A DNA stretch of 64,000 bases from NCBI GenBank assembly GCA_021737975.1, contig JAIPCZ010000001.1:62001-126000 (forward strand). The letters run 5' to 3'. Shown here in pieces: positions 9,299 to 19,251 of the stretch (within the stretch, counting starts at the first letter, position 1; each line of letters begins with the position of its first letter). Made by a program: the position numbers and the translations under genes. The stretch comes from Polaromonas sp. (lineage in GTDB: Bacteria; Pseudomonadota; Gammaproteobacteria; Burkholderiales; Burkholderiaceae_C). The notes under the pieces are model-generated. The model ran no database searches and was not told the origin of the DNA. It saw only the letters and a list, made by a program, of their open reading frames with translations.

Positions 9299-10078
9299 AT
9301 GCATTACACCCCCTATCCCAGTTTGGCTGACCGCGTGGTGTTTATCTCGGGCGGTTCCTCCGGCATTGGTGCCGAGCTGGTGCGCGCCTTTGCCGCCCAG
9401 GGCAGCCGGGTCGCGTTTTGCGGCACCCGGCCCGACGGCGGCGACGCCCTGATCGACGAGTTGGCTCAGCCCGGCCGGCTGTTCTACGAGGCCTGCGACG
9501 TGCGCGACATTCCCGCCTTGCAGGCCATGCTGGGCCGTGTGGCAGGCCAATGGGGACCGATTCAGGTGCTGGTCAACAACGCCGGGCGCGATGACCGCCA
9601 TGCGCTCGATGACCTGACCCCCGAGTACTGGGACAACTGCCTCAACATCAACCTGCGGCATCAGGTGTTCGCCACCCAAAGCGTGGCAAGGCAGCTCAGG
9701 TCAGCCGGGTTGGGTGGCTCGGTGATCAACATGGGCAGCATCTCCTGGATGCGCGGGCGGCCCAATCTGATCGGCTACACCGCAAGCAAGGCCGCCATCT
9801 CGGGCATGACACGCACACTGGCGCGCGAGCTGGGAGCGGACGGCATCCGGGTCAATGCGCTGGTGCCCGGGGCCATCGTCACCGAGCGCCAGACCGCGCT
9901 CTGGCGCAAGCCCGAGGAAGACCAGAAATTCATCGACCTGCAGTGCCTCAAGTTCCGGCTGGACGCCAGCCATGTGGCCAGGTCAACGCTGTTCCTGGCC
10001 AGCGACGACAGCGATGGCATCACCGGCCAGAACCTCATTGTCGACGCGGGTTTAGCGCAGGTTTCGGTGGCTGGTTAA
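9299..10078 (+). CDS. SDR-family dehydrogenase (sugar oxidising)
   Basis: Classical short-chain dehydrogenase/reductase of 259 residues. The cofactor-binding motif GGSSGIG is near residue 18, NNAG near residue 97, and the catalytic set is S (INMGSISW) with YTASK around residue 158. An AAAGGGA ribosome-binding sequence precedes ATG 9299. A GTG three bases earlier is a weaker choice. Sequences of this kind act as D-xylose, L-arabinose, L-fucose or glucose 1-dehydrogenases in oxidative sugar pathways. That fits with the neighbouring dehydratase and aldolase but is inference. Confidence 0.87.
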   Translation: MHYTPYPSLADRVVFISGGSSGIGAELVRAFAAQGSRVAFCGTRPDGGDALIDELAQPGRLFYEACDVRDIPALQAMLGRVAGQWGPIQVLVNNAGRDDRHALDDLTPEYWDNCLNINLRHQVFATQSVARQLRSAGLGGSVINMGSISWMRGRPNLIGYTASKAAISGMTRTLARELGADGIRVNALVPGAIVTERQTALWRKPEEDQKFIDLQCLKFRLDASHVARSTLFLASDDSDGITGQNLIVDAGLAQVSVAG

Positions 10079-10136
10079 GCGTTTTGCCCTGCACTCCCAT
10101 GCTGGCCTCATCCATCAAAGTCAATCCATTTGACCC

Positions 10137-11258
10137 TCAGATGCATGGCAGGTCTGGAAACGGACTCGTGTTCATGTTCGGGGCCGGGGCTGCGCCGCCA
10201 AAGACCGCATCCGCGAACGCCAGCAGCGTGTGCCAGTCCACCAGGCTGTGCGCGTGCCCGCCGTCGCGAAACACAATCGCGTTGTGCTCGGGTGCACCCA
10301 GGAAATCAAACACCGGCTGGGCCGCCCGGTGGGTCAGCCAACTGCCCTGCGGGTTGGCCCAAAGGTCCTGCAAGGCCTCGGTGGTCAGCAGCGCGCGCGG
10401 GGCCAGCAGTGCTTTCAGGAAATGCTGGTCCAAGGAGCCGGCATGAGCGCCCGGCTTCAAGGGCTCAAGGCCAGGCGCCAGCCAGTGCGGAAATTGATCA
10501 ACCAGATCGGCCAGTGTTTCTGCGCCAGCAGGCTGCCACAAACAGCTGCCGGCGCCGGCGGCACCCGAGTTGTTGGCCGAGGTGAGTGCAATACGCTCGT
10601 CCAGCGCACCGGCCAGCAGGGCCGCCTTGCCGCCGCGCGAATGGCCCACGACGCTGATACGCGAGGTATCCACACCGGGCACCTGCTGCAGGGCGTCGAC
10701 CGCGCGCTGGTAGCCCCAGGCCCAGGCCGCAATGGCACCGCCCCGAAAACCGCTCAAGGCCGCACACATGGCCTGGTTGCGCCCGTGCTGCGCCATGTCC
10801 GACATGACCTCAGAGCGGTTGAATTGGGCAAAACCATAACCCCGGCTGAGGATGGCCGAGACCACCTCCTGGGTCGCATAGCCCCAGCAGCCATCGCCGT
10901 TGAGGATGATGGGCACCGGTGCCTCACCCGCCGGCCGGATCAGGCGAAGACTGAAAGCCTGGACGCCATCCACCTCGACCCGGCACGACAGCAGGCTGGC
11001 TTGCCCGGGCTGGACCGCCGGGCCGGCATGCAGCGCGACGCAACGCGTGTGTGCCGGCGTGGCGGGCAACTCACCGTACAGCGCGGCCACCAGCAAGTGA
11101 CGGATTTGGCTGCGCCTGAGTTGCCAGTCGGCCAGGCTTTTGACGCGCTGCCCCGAGTCCAGCCGCATCGGGTCGGGCCAAACCATCTTCGCTGCCGGCC
11201 AGACATCGGTATCAACCCTAACGGTTTTTTTGCCAATTTGCCCTACGATTCTCATCAC
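10137..11258 (-). CDS. Alpha/beta-hydrolase, esterase-like (CE15/acetylxylan-esterase-like)
   Basis: Alpha/beta-hydrolase of 373 residues without an obvious signal peptide. The nucleophile elbow is VVGHSRGGKAALLAGALDERI, with Ser in GHSRGG. It is preceded by AIAAWAWGYQRAVDAL and followed by TSANNSGAAGAGS, an arrangement reminiscent of glucuronoyl-methylesterase (CE15) and acetylxylan-esterase-like proteins. A late His in FRDGGHAHSLVDWH may complete the triad. AGAGGGAT lies just upstream of the ATG. It is transcribed against both neighbours and shares a 28-base divergent gap with the second binding-protein gene. Removal of an ester group from an imported glycoside is plausible but unproven. 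Confidence 0.65.
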   Translation of the reverse strand: MMRIVGQIGKKTVRVDTDVWPAAKMVWPDPMRLDSGQRVKSLADWQLRRSQIRHLLVAALYGELPATPAHTRCVALHAGPAVQPGQASLLSCRVEVDGVQAFSLRLIRPAGEAPVPIILNGDGCWGYATQEVVSAILSRGYGFAQFNRSEVMSDMAQHGRNQAMCAALSGFRGGAIAAWAWGYQRAVDALQQVPGVDTSRISVVGHSRGGKAALLAGALDERIALTSANNSGAAGAGSCLWQPAGAETLADLVDQFPHWLAPGLEPLKPGAHAGSLDQHFLKALLAPRALLTTEALQDLWANPQGSWLTHRAAQPVFDFLGAPEHNAIVFRDGGHAHSLVDWHTLLAFADAVFGGAAPAPNMNTSPFPDLPCI

Positions 11259-11286
11259 CCATCCCTCTCACAACAAGGAAGACAAC

Positions 11287-12567
11287 ATGCGTAAATCGAC
11301 AACTCTCACCACTGGCGCGACCCTCGCTCTCAGCTCGCTGCTGGCCCTGCCAGTCTTGTCACAGGCCGGTGAAATCCGGGTCATGTGTTACCAGGACGGC
11401 GTTGAATGCGAGGTGACCGCCGAGATTGCCAAGCGCTTTGAAGCGCAAAACCCGGGCACCAAGGTCATTCTCGATGTGGTGCCCTACAAAAGCATTGTGG
11501 AGCAATTGCCGGTGCAATTGGCGGCCGGTCAGGGCCCCGACATTGCCCGTGTGACCGACCTGGGCGGGCTATCGAAATATTACCTGGACATCAGCAGCCA
11601 CGTCAAAGATGCCAAGTACTGGGAAGCCAATTTTGGCGCCACGCTGCCCTGGCTGCGCCCCAGCGCCACCGACAAGGGCATTTACGGCTTCATGTCGCAG
11701 CTGACCATGACCGGTCCCTACATCAACAAGACCCTGTTTGAACAAGCCAAGGTGGCCGTGCCCGGACCCAAGGCCAGCTGGGACGAATGGGCCGAGGCCA
11801 CACGCAAGGTCGCCAAGGCCACCCAAACCCCGGCGGCCCTGGCATGGGACCGCTCCGGACACCGGTTTGCGGGTCCGGCCATCAGCTACGGCGCCAAGGT
11901 CTTCGATGGCAAGGGCGAGTTGGTGATCGATGACGGTTACAAGACCCTGGTGAAAAAATTTGTCGACTGGCATAAGGACGGCACCATGCTCAAGGAAGTG
12001 TGGGCGGGTTCGGGTGGCTCGACTTACGCGGACTCGATTGGCGAGTTCAAGAACGGCCGCGTGGTGATGGTGCTGTCGGGCTCGTGGCAGATCAACCGCC
12101 TGCAAAAAGACATTGGCACCGCCTTTGACTGGGTCGCCGTGCCCAACCCCTGCGGTCCGGCAGCCTGCACCGGCATTCCTGGCGGCGCCGCCTGGGTGGC
12201 GCTGAAAACCAGCAAGTCGCCCAAGGAGGCCGGCATGTTCCTGGACTTCATGGCCCAGGAAGCCAACTACGCCGAGTTTGCAGGCAAGACCAACAACATT
12301 CCGGCCCATGCCGGCTTGGCCAAAAAGGGCGTGACCTACCCCGGCGCCACACCGGCGGCGCGCGCGGCCCTGGGCACCTTCAGCTCCGGTGTCGCCAGCC
12401 TGTCACCGGTGGCCTACCAGTTCCAGGGTTACAAGTACAACCGCGCCATCATGTTGCCCACGGTCAGCCGGGTGACGCAGGCCATTGTGGGTGAAATGAC
12501 GACCGACGAGGCCCTCACCAAGATCGGTGTCGACATGGCCGATGCCGTCAAGCAGGCGCAAAAGTAA
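11287..12567 (+). CDS. Extracellular sugar-binding protein of ABC importer 2
   Basis: Periplasmic solute-binding protein of 426 residues. The signal peptide MRKSTTLTTGATLALSSLL is followed by LPVLSQA and GEIRV, with cleavage probably after SQA. The mature part has the SBP_bac_1 pattern (AAGQGPDIARVTDLGG; KNGRVVMVLSGSWQI). It carries several cysteines (CYQDGVEC, NPCGPAAC), unusual for this family, which could form periplasmic disulfides. AAGGAAG precedes the ATG. It starts a rightward operon of binding protein, two permeases, ATPase and GH31 glycosidase, so the ligand is probably an oligosaccharide or glycoside that the GH31 enzyme cuts. Confidence 0.9.
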   Translation: MRKSTTLTTGATLALSSLLALPVLSQAGEIRVMCYQDGVECEVTAEIAKRFEAQNPGTKVILDVVPYKSIVEQLPVQLAAGQGPDIARVTDLGGLSKYYLDISSHVKDAKYWEANFGATLPWLRPSATDKGIYGFMSQLTMTGPYINKTLFEQAKVAVPGPKASWDEWAEATRKVAKATQTPAALAWDRSGHRFAGPAISYGAKVFDGKGELVIDDGYKTLVKKFVDWHKDGTMLKEVWAGSGGSTYADSIGEFKNGRVVMVLSGSWQINRLQKDIGTAFDWVAVPNPCGPAACTGIPGGAAWVALKTSKSPKEAGMFLDFMAQEANYAEFAGKTNNIPAHAGLAKKGVTYPGATPAARAALGTFSSGVASLSPVAYQFQGYKYNRAIMLPTVSRVTQAIVGEMTTDEALTKIGVDMADAVKQAQK

Positions 12568-12587
12568 AGCGCTCCTGAAAGGCCCGG

Positions 12588-13568
12588 ATGTCGCGTCTTC
12601 TCGCGTTCTTTTTCAACCTCTTCGAGCCCTTGTTCCGGCTGGGACAAAGGCTGCTGGGGGTGTCAAAGATCGGCTGGCTGTTTGTCGGCCCGAACTTGCT
12701 GGTGTTTGGCTTGTTCACCTTTTTGCCCATTCTCATCAATCTCGTTTACGCGACCACCGGCGGCGTCAAGCTGATGCCGCTGGAGCGGCCTTTCACCGGC
12801 ACCGAGAATTTCGGGATTTTGTTCGAGTGCCGGGACTACTTTGATATTCAGACCTGTCGCAAGGATGTGTTTTGGCGAGCCATCTTCAACACCATCAAGT
12901 TCAGCCTGATCCAGGTGGTGCTGATGGTGTTCCTGTCACTGCTGACGGCGCTGGTGCTCAACCGCAAGATCATTGGCCGCGGTTTCTGGCGTGGCGTGTT
13001 TTTCTATCCGGTCTTGCTGTCGCCGGTGGTGGTGGCCCTGATCTGGAAATGGCTGCTGCAAAGCCAGGGGGTTTTCAACGCCGGTCTGGTGGCCGCCGGT
13101 TATGCGCCGGTGGACTGGTTGACCGACGCGGGCTGGGCCTTTTTCTGGACCATTTTTGTCTCCATCTGGGCACACATGGGCTTCTACACCCTGATTTTGC
13201 TGGCCGGTCTGCAAGCCATACCGAAGGACATGTACGAAGCCGCGGAAATGGACGCCGCCTCGCCCTGGCGCACCTTGCGCCGCATCACGCTCCCGCTGCT
13301 AATGCCCAACCTGATCGTGGTGCTGGTGCTGGCCATGATCCGGGCTGTGCAAATTTTTGACGAGGTGTTTGTTCTCACCGGCGGCGGGCCTGGGTCTGCC
13401 ACCACCTTCATTGTGCAATTCATCTACCAGACGGGTTTTGCCGAGCAGATCCACCTGTACGGGCTCGCCGCCGCGGCGTCGCTGGTGCTGGCGCTGGGTT
13501 TGATGGCGCTCACCGTGCTGCAGCTGCGGCTGACACGCGCCAAAGACGCCGGTCAGCGCGCCAAATGA
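12588..13568 (+). CDS. ABC sugar permease, MalF-like (importer 2)
   Basis: Inner-membrane permease of 326 residues with about six hydrophobic segments; the first is near residue 30 (GWLFVGPNLLVFGLFTFLPI). The EAA loop YEAAEMDAASPWRTLRRITLPLL is around residue 215, and EVFVLTGGGPGSATTF follows. It starts 21 bases after the binding-protein stop and ends 11 bases before the next permease. A soluble loop after TM1 (residues about 50-95) contains two Cys (FECRDYFDIQTCRK) and may face the periplasm. MalF type fits; the substrate is unknown. Confidence 0.9.
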   Translation: MSRLLAFFFNLFEPLFRLGQRLLGVSKIGWLFVGPNLLVFGLFTFLPILINLVYATTGGVKLMPLERPFTGTENFGILFECRDYFDIQTCRKDVFWRAIFNTIKFSLIQVVLMVFLSLLTALVLNRKIIGRGFWRGVFFYPVLLSPVVVALIWKWLLQSQGVFNAGLVAAGYAPVDWLTDAGWAFFWTIFVSIWAHMGFYTLILLAGLQAIPKDMYEAAEMDAASPWRTLRRITLPLLMPNLIVVLVLAMIRAVQIFDEVFVLTGGGPGSATTFIVQFIYQTGFAEQIHLYGLAAAASLVLALGLMALTVLQLRLTRAKDAGQRAK

Positions 13569-13578
13569 GGCACCCCCC

Positions 13579-14622
13579 ATGCGCAACTTTTTGACCCGAA
13601 CCCGCGGCCACACCCGCCTGCACTGGACCGACTGGCTGAGTTATGGCTACCTGCTGGTGGGCCTGGTCACCATGTTTGCGCCCATTTTGTGGTTGCTGAT
13701 GTCGTCCCTGAAAACCGAGAGCGCCATCAGCCAGTTTCCGCCCAGTTTTTTGCCCTACAGCCAAAAAACCGTGGTGGTGCAGGGGCACGAAAAACCGCTG
13801 CCGCTGTTCCTGACCAAACTGCCCGACGGCACGCTGCGGGAAATGGCCCAGGTCAGGCGCATCGGCATCATGGCGACCATGGTCGACCCTGCCCAGCCCG
13901 ACGCCACCGTGCAGGTCAACATCAATGACCGTGCGCCGGTCAACGAGCTCAAATTTGCCGGCAACAACTACACCGACCTGTTTGCCAAGTTCAGCTTTGG
14001 CACCTACCTGTGGAACAGCGTGTTCATCACGGTGATGGCCACCCTGCTGACGCTGCTGATCAACTCGATGGCCGCATTTGCGCTCTCCAAGTACCAGTTT
14101 CCAGGGCAGAAGGCGGTCTTCATGCTGATCATTGCCACGCTGATGATCCCGCCCACCATCATTCTGGTGCCGGTCTTTCTGGTGATCAACAGCGTCGGTT
14201 TGCTCAACAGCCTGTGGGGCGTGATCTTGCCGGCCATTGCCACCCCGACCGGCGTGTTTTTGCTGCGCCAGTACATGCTGACCATTCCTGATGAGCTGCT
14301 GGAGGCGGCCCGCATGGACCATGCCAGCGAGTGGCGCATTTACTGGAAGATCATCTTGCCACTGTCGGCACCGGCCTTGGCCGTGCTGGCGATTTTTTCG
14401 GTGATGTGGCGCTGGAATGACTTTTTGTTGCCGCTGATCGTGCTGTCGAAGTCGGAGTTTTTCACCCTGCAGCTGGCATTGAACTCGTTCCAGGGCGAAC
14501 TCAACACGCAGTGGCATTATTTGCTGGCGATGACCGTGATCACGCTGGTGCCCATCACGCTGGTATTCGCTTTTCTACAAAAATACATCACCACCGGCAT
14601 TGCCAGCGCCGGGGTGAAGTAA
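13579..14622 (+). CDS. ABC sugar permease, MalG-like, with enlarged periplasmic loop (importer 2)
   Basis: Inner-membrane permease of 347 residues, about 70 longer than a typical MalG. The extra length sits between the first membrane segment (about residues 22-42) and the second (near residue 140). It is a polar segment from about 50 to 130 containing PLPLFLTKLPDGTLREMAQ and DATVQVNINDRAPV, which looks like a small folded beta-rich domain. The EAA loop (LLEAARMDHASEWRIYWKIILP) is near residue 240. Alpha-glucoside-type permeases of rhizobia are also longer than MalG, as I recall, so this may mark a subfamily. It is translated 22 bases before the ATPase gene. Confidence 0.9.
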   Translation: MRNFLTRTRGHTRLHWTDWLSYGYLLVGLVTMFAPILWLLMSSLKTESAISQFPPSFLPYSQKTVVVQGHEKPLPLFLTKLPDGTLREMAQVRRIGIMATMVDPAQPDATVQVNINDRAPVNELKFAGNNYTDLFAKFSFGTYLWNSVFITVMATLLTLLINSMAAFALSKYQFPGQKAVFMLIIATLMIPPTIILVPVFLVINSVGLLNSLWGVILPAIATPTGVFLLRQYMLTIPDELLEAARMDHASEWRIYWKIILPLSAPALAVLAIFSVMWRWNDFLLPLIVLSKSEFFTLQLALNSFQGELNTQWHYLLAMTVITLVPITLVFAFLQKYITTGIASAGVK

Positions 14623-14644
14623 CGTTCATTGATAGGACATTTGC

Positions 14645-15673
<1,029 letters not shown>

Positions 15674-15677
15674 GACC

Positions 15678-17801
15678 ATGAGCATTTTTGCGAAAACACA
15701 GGGCCTGCGGGTGAGCGCCCATGGGCTTGAGCTGGCACTGGAAAACGGTGCGTCGTTCAGTGTCCAGGTCCTTGAAGACAGCCTGGTCCGGGTGCGCTAC
15801 AAGCCGGCCAAGGGTTACCTTGAACCGCGAACCTGGGCCATTGCGCCGCAGCGCGGCCAGGACGTCCCCTGGCATGGACGCGACCGCGATGACAGCCGCG
15901 GCTTCAGTTGCCCGCCGGCCCGGGTGGAAGAGAGCGCGGGGCTGACCACGCTGCGCACCGCGGCGCTGTCGGTCACGCTGCAGGCGGAGCCGCTCAAGCT
16001 CATGTGGGCTGACCGGAACGGCCAGACGCTGCTCAGTGACCGCGCCACCTCGGCGTATTTTTCAAGCCCGCGCACCGGTGCCATTCGCCATTACCTGCAG
16101 CGCGACCGGGCCGAGCGTTATTACGGCCTGGGCGACAAGACCGGCCCGCTGAACCTGCATGGCCGGCGCTTGCGCACCCTGGGACTTGACGCGCTGGGCT
16201 ACGACCCGCAGAACGGCGACCCCCTGTACAAACACTGGCCGTTTGTCCTGACGCGGGCGCCCACGGGGCAGTGGTGGGGCATTTACTACGACACACTGGC
16301 AACCTGCACCTTCGACCTGGGTTGTGAGCACGACAACTACCACGAGCTGTACCGCTACGTCGAAATTGACGATGGCGACCTCGATTACTACCTGATGGTC
16401 GGTGACACGCCGGGCGCGGTGATTGCCCAGTTTGTGCGCCTGATCGGCGGCACCCACCTGCCGCCCAAGTGGTCGCTGGGCTTCGCGCAAACGGCCATGG
16501 GTCTGGCTGACGCGCCCGATGCGCAAGCGCAACTGGCGGCCTTCATCGACCGCATTCAAACCGAGGACATTCCGTGCTCGTCGTTTCATTACGGCTCGGG
16601 TTATTCATCGCGCGGCAAGCGACGTTATGTCTTCACCTGGAACCACGACAAGTTTCCGGACCCCAAGGCACTCAATCAGCGCTTCCATGAGGCCGGCATG
16701 CATCTGGTGGCCAACATCAAGCCCTGCCTGCTCGATGACCACCCGGCTTTCGCCGAGGTCAAAGCCATGGGTGGTTTTATCCGGGACGCCAGCCGCCAGG
16801 CACCGGTGGTGGAGCAATTCTGGGACGGCGTCGGCTCACACCTGGATTTCACCCACCCCGGCGTGCTGGACTGGTGGCAAAAAAAGCTCGGTGAACAGGT
16901 GCTCGATTTCCACATTGACGCGGGCTGGAACGACAACAACGAGTACGCCATCATGGACGACAACGCCTCGTGCCATGGTTTCGGCCAGACCCTGCCGATG
17001 CACCGCGCGCGCCCGCTGCACGCCCTGCTGATGACCCGCGCCACCTTTGAGGCGCAGTCCCGGCGGCAAACGGACCAAGCCACATTCACCGTGACCCGGG
17101 GTGGCCCGCCGGGCATTCAACGCTACGCGCAAAGCTGGAGCGGTGACAACACCACCAGCTGGGAAACCCTGCGCTGGAACATCCGCACCGGGCTGCAAAT
17201 GTCCTTGTCGGGCCTGTTCAATGTGGGTCACGACGTGGGCGGCTTCGCCGGCCCGACACCCGGTCCAGAGCTGTTTGTGCGCTGGGTCCAGGCCTGCTGC
17301 CTGAACCCGCGCATGGTGATGAACTCCTGGAAGGCGGACGGCACCAACAACGTGCCCTGGCTGCATCCGTCGGTGACCACCGAGGTGGTGGCCGCCATTC
17401 GGCTGCGTTATCGCCTGATGCCTTACCTCTGGTCGCTGTTTGAGCGCGCCCACACGCTGCATGAGCCGATCATTCGCCCCACGTTTTACGACTTTCCCGA
17501 CGACGAGCCGTGTTTTTGCGACAGCGATGACTTCATGCTTGGCCATGCGCTGCTGGTGGCGCCGGTGGTGCAGCAGGGCGCCAGCACACGCCGTGTTTAC
17601 CTTCCGGCAGGACCGTCAGCCTGGTTTGATTTTCATACCGGCCAGCGTCTCGAGGCAGGCACCGTTCATGAGCTCGCGGCGCCGCTGGCCAGCTTGCCGC
17701 TCTTTGTCCGGGCGGGGGTGTCATTGCCGCTGGCCACAGGCATCAGCGGCCGCCACAGCGTGGATGACCCGGTCAGCGAAATCCGACAGTACGGCGACTG
17801 A
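15678..17801 (+). CDS. Glycoside hydrolase family 31 (alpha-glucosidase/xylosidase type)
   Basis: Retaining alpha-glycosidase of 707 residues, apparently cytosolic as no signal peptide is seen. The GH31 catalytic nucleophile is D419 in GWNDNNEY, and the acid/base is D490 in SWSGDNTTSWETL. Also visible are HYGSGYSSRGKRRYVFTWN near residue 310 and GHDVGGFAG after the acid/base. The start at ATG 15678 lies 4 bases after the ATPase gene. The active-site surroundings do not show an evident sulfonate-binding set as in YihQ sulfoquinovosidase, so an alpha-glucosidase or alpha-xylosidase role is more likely. It probably hydrolyses the glycoside imported by the same operon's transporter. Confidence 0.88.
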   Translation: MSIFAKTQGLRVSAHGLELALENGASFSVQVLEDSLVRVRYKPAKGYLEPRTWAIAPQRGQDVPWHGRDRDDSRGFSCPPARVEESAGLTTLRTAALSVTLQAEPLKLMWADRNGQTLLSDRATSAYFSSPRTGAIRHYLQRDRAERYYGLGDKTGPLNLHGRRLRTLGLDALGYDPQNGDPLYKHWPFVLTRAPTGQWWGIYYDTLATCTFDLGCEHDNYHELYRYVEIDDGDLDYYLMVGDTPGAVIAQFVRLIGGTHLPPKWSLGFAQTAMGLADAPDAQAQLAAFIDRIQTEDIPCSSFHYGSGYSSRGKRRYVFTWNHDKFPDPKALNQRFHEAGMHLVANIKPCLLDDHPAFAEVKAMGGFIRDASRQAPVVEQFWDGVGSHLDFTHPGVLDWWQKKLGEQVLDFHIDAGWNDNNEYAIMDDNASCHGFGQTLPMHRARPLHALLMTRATFEAQSRRQTDQATFTVTRGGPPGIQRYAQSWSGDNTTSWETLRWNIRTGLQMSLSGLFNVGHDVGGFAGPTPGPELFVRWVQACCLNPRMVMNSWKADGTNNVPWLHPSVTTEVVAAIRLRYRLMPYLWSLFERAHTLHEPIIRPTFYDFPDDEPCFCDSDDFMLGHALLVAPVVQQGASTRRVYLPAGPSAWFDFHTGQRLEAGTVHELAAPLASLPLFVRAGVSLPLATGISGRHSVDDPVSEIRQYGD

Positions 17802-17841
17802 ACGCCGGTGCTGTCCATCGGTGGTCCCGGTCGGGATGCGG

Positions 17842-19143
17842 CTAGCGCCGCTCCTGCAAGGTCTGCATATGCGCCAGGATGTCGCCAATCACCTTCGGGT
17901 CGATTTCCCTCAGGGCAGGCATGGTGTCGTCGGGATGGCCGTTCAGCATGTTGTGCGCGCTGTGCCACGGATCCTCCCGGGTCACCCGGCCCGCGTGGCG
18001 TTTCGCCACAAATCGCCCTTCCAGGCCGTGACAGCCGGCGCACATACTGCGGTAATGCGCTGCGCCCTGCGCGGCATCACCGCGCGAAAGACCGGTGCGG
18101 GGGTCGATCAAAGTGTCCATGTCGATTTGCCCGTAACGCACGAAGTTCGCAAGATCCTGCAAATCACGGTGTTTCAGAACCGCGCCAAACAGATGGGTGC
18201 TGCTGCGCAGAAGCGCGATGATTTTTTCCGGCTCGGCGCCGGCAAAGGCGCGAATCCCCCGGATACCGGTGGTATGGTTGCCATTGGCATATTGGCCCTG
18301 ATTGCCCTTGTAATCCCAGCCGTGGCATTCCTTGCAGCGCCAGGTTTCAGCCGCGGCACTGGCGTAATAGGCATTGGGCGGATAGGCGGGATGCGGCAGA
18401 GCCTGGCGCTGGCCGCCGGTGTGAACCTGCCAGTCGTCATAGAGGCGCCCGCCATTGGCGATCGAGGCCGCCAGGTTGATGCTTGGCAGGGTCTGCAGAT
18501 AGGCGAGCATTTTTGCCACGGTCGCCTCCCCCAGAGTCCTGAGCGCCGGCATGTCGCCCCCTGGGTGGCCGTTCAGGGCCACATGCAGGACTTCATAAGG
18601 ACGTTGCCGCGCCGAATCACCCAGCGGCGGCACCTGGCGCAGCCGCGCGCCATCAAGCCCGTGGCAGTTGGCGCAAATCGTGGCATAAACCTTGTCGGAC
18701 AGGGTCTGCCCCGGCTTGGTTCGCAACGCCTGCTCCCGCAGTCTGCCCATGTCCGTCTGACCGCTGGCAATGAAATTGCCGAGATCGAGTCGATCGCCCT
18801 CGCTGAGGAGTTCGCCATAACCGTGGTTGGCATCCATGAGCAAGGCGGCAATGGCAAGCGGCTCTGTCTTTTCCCGTCCACTGATGCCTTTGATACCGCC
18901 CACGCCCTTGTAGTCCCAACCGTGACATGTCACGCACCGCCAGCTGTCAGCTGGCGTGATGCGCGCCTGTTTTGACTTGAACGCCGGGTTGGGGTGATTC
19001 GGCGCGCGCCCCTTTGATTCGAGGCTCCAATTGTCGTAGAGGCGGCCTCCGCGCACCACAGAAGCCGAATCACTGGCACTGGCCCATGGCGCGATGACAA
19101 TTGCCAGCAAAGCCACCGCAGTGGCAAGCGATCTTCGAACCAT
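17842..19143 (-). CDS. Tetraheme c-type cytochrome with internal duplication
   Basis: Periplasmic cytochrome c of 433 residues with a signal peptide (MVRRSLATAVALLAIVIAP, cleavage near ASA-SDS). Four CxxCH sites occur: CVTCH, CANCH, CKECH and CAGCH. The protein is two similar halves. Each opens with GGRLYD(N/D)W, then WRCxxCHGWDYKG with the first heme, and later a second heme CxxCHGL(D/E)G followed by LNGHP and PAL. Each half resembles a diheme cytochrome c of the periplasmic electron-carrier kind. Neighbours (GH31 on one side, parB on the other) give no clue to its partner. Maturation would use the ccm operon at 29.8-36.8 kb. Confidence 0.85.
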   Translation of the reverse strand: MVRRSLATAVALLAIVIAPWASASDSASVVRGGRLYDNWSLESKGRAPNHPNPAFKSKQARITPADSWRCVTCHGWDYKGVGGIKGISGREKTEPLAIAALLMDANHGYGELLSEGDRLDLGNFIASGQTDMGRLREQALRTKPGQTLSDKVYATICANCHGLDGARLRQVPPLGDSARQRPYEVLHVALNGHPGGDMPALRTLGEATVAKMLAYLQTLPSINLAASIANGGRLYDDWQVHTGGQRQALPHPAYPPNAYYASAAAETWRCKECHGWDYKGNQGQYANGNHTTGIRGIRAFAGAEPEKIIALLRSSTHLFGAVLKHRDLQDLANFVRYGQIDMDTLIDPRTGLSRGDAAQGAAHYRSMCAGCHGLEGRFVAKRHAGRVTREDPWHSAHNMLNGHPDDTMPALREIDPKVIGDILAHMQTLQERR

Positions 19144-19251
19144 TTTGATTCTCCTTCCGGGGATGAACCCCCAGAAAGCGATTCTATGATTAGCTTAAGG
19201 TTTTTAACCTTTGAACTCGCGACTTGTTGACGAATGTCAAGCTAGGCCGAT

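Noticed and set aside
15678-17801. GH31 enzyme as a YihQ-like sulfoquinovosidase of a sulfo-Entner-Doudoroff pathway
   Set aside because: The segment around HYGSGYSSRGKRRY and GWNDNNEY differs from what I recall of the sulfonate-binding region in YihQ, and no sulfolactaldehyde dehydrogenase or lactonase gene is present. Not excluded, but not supported.
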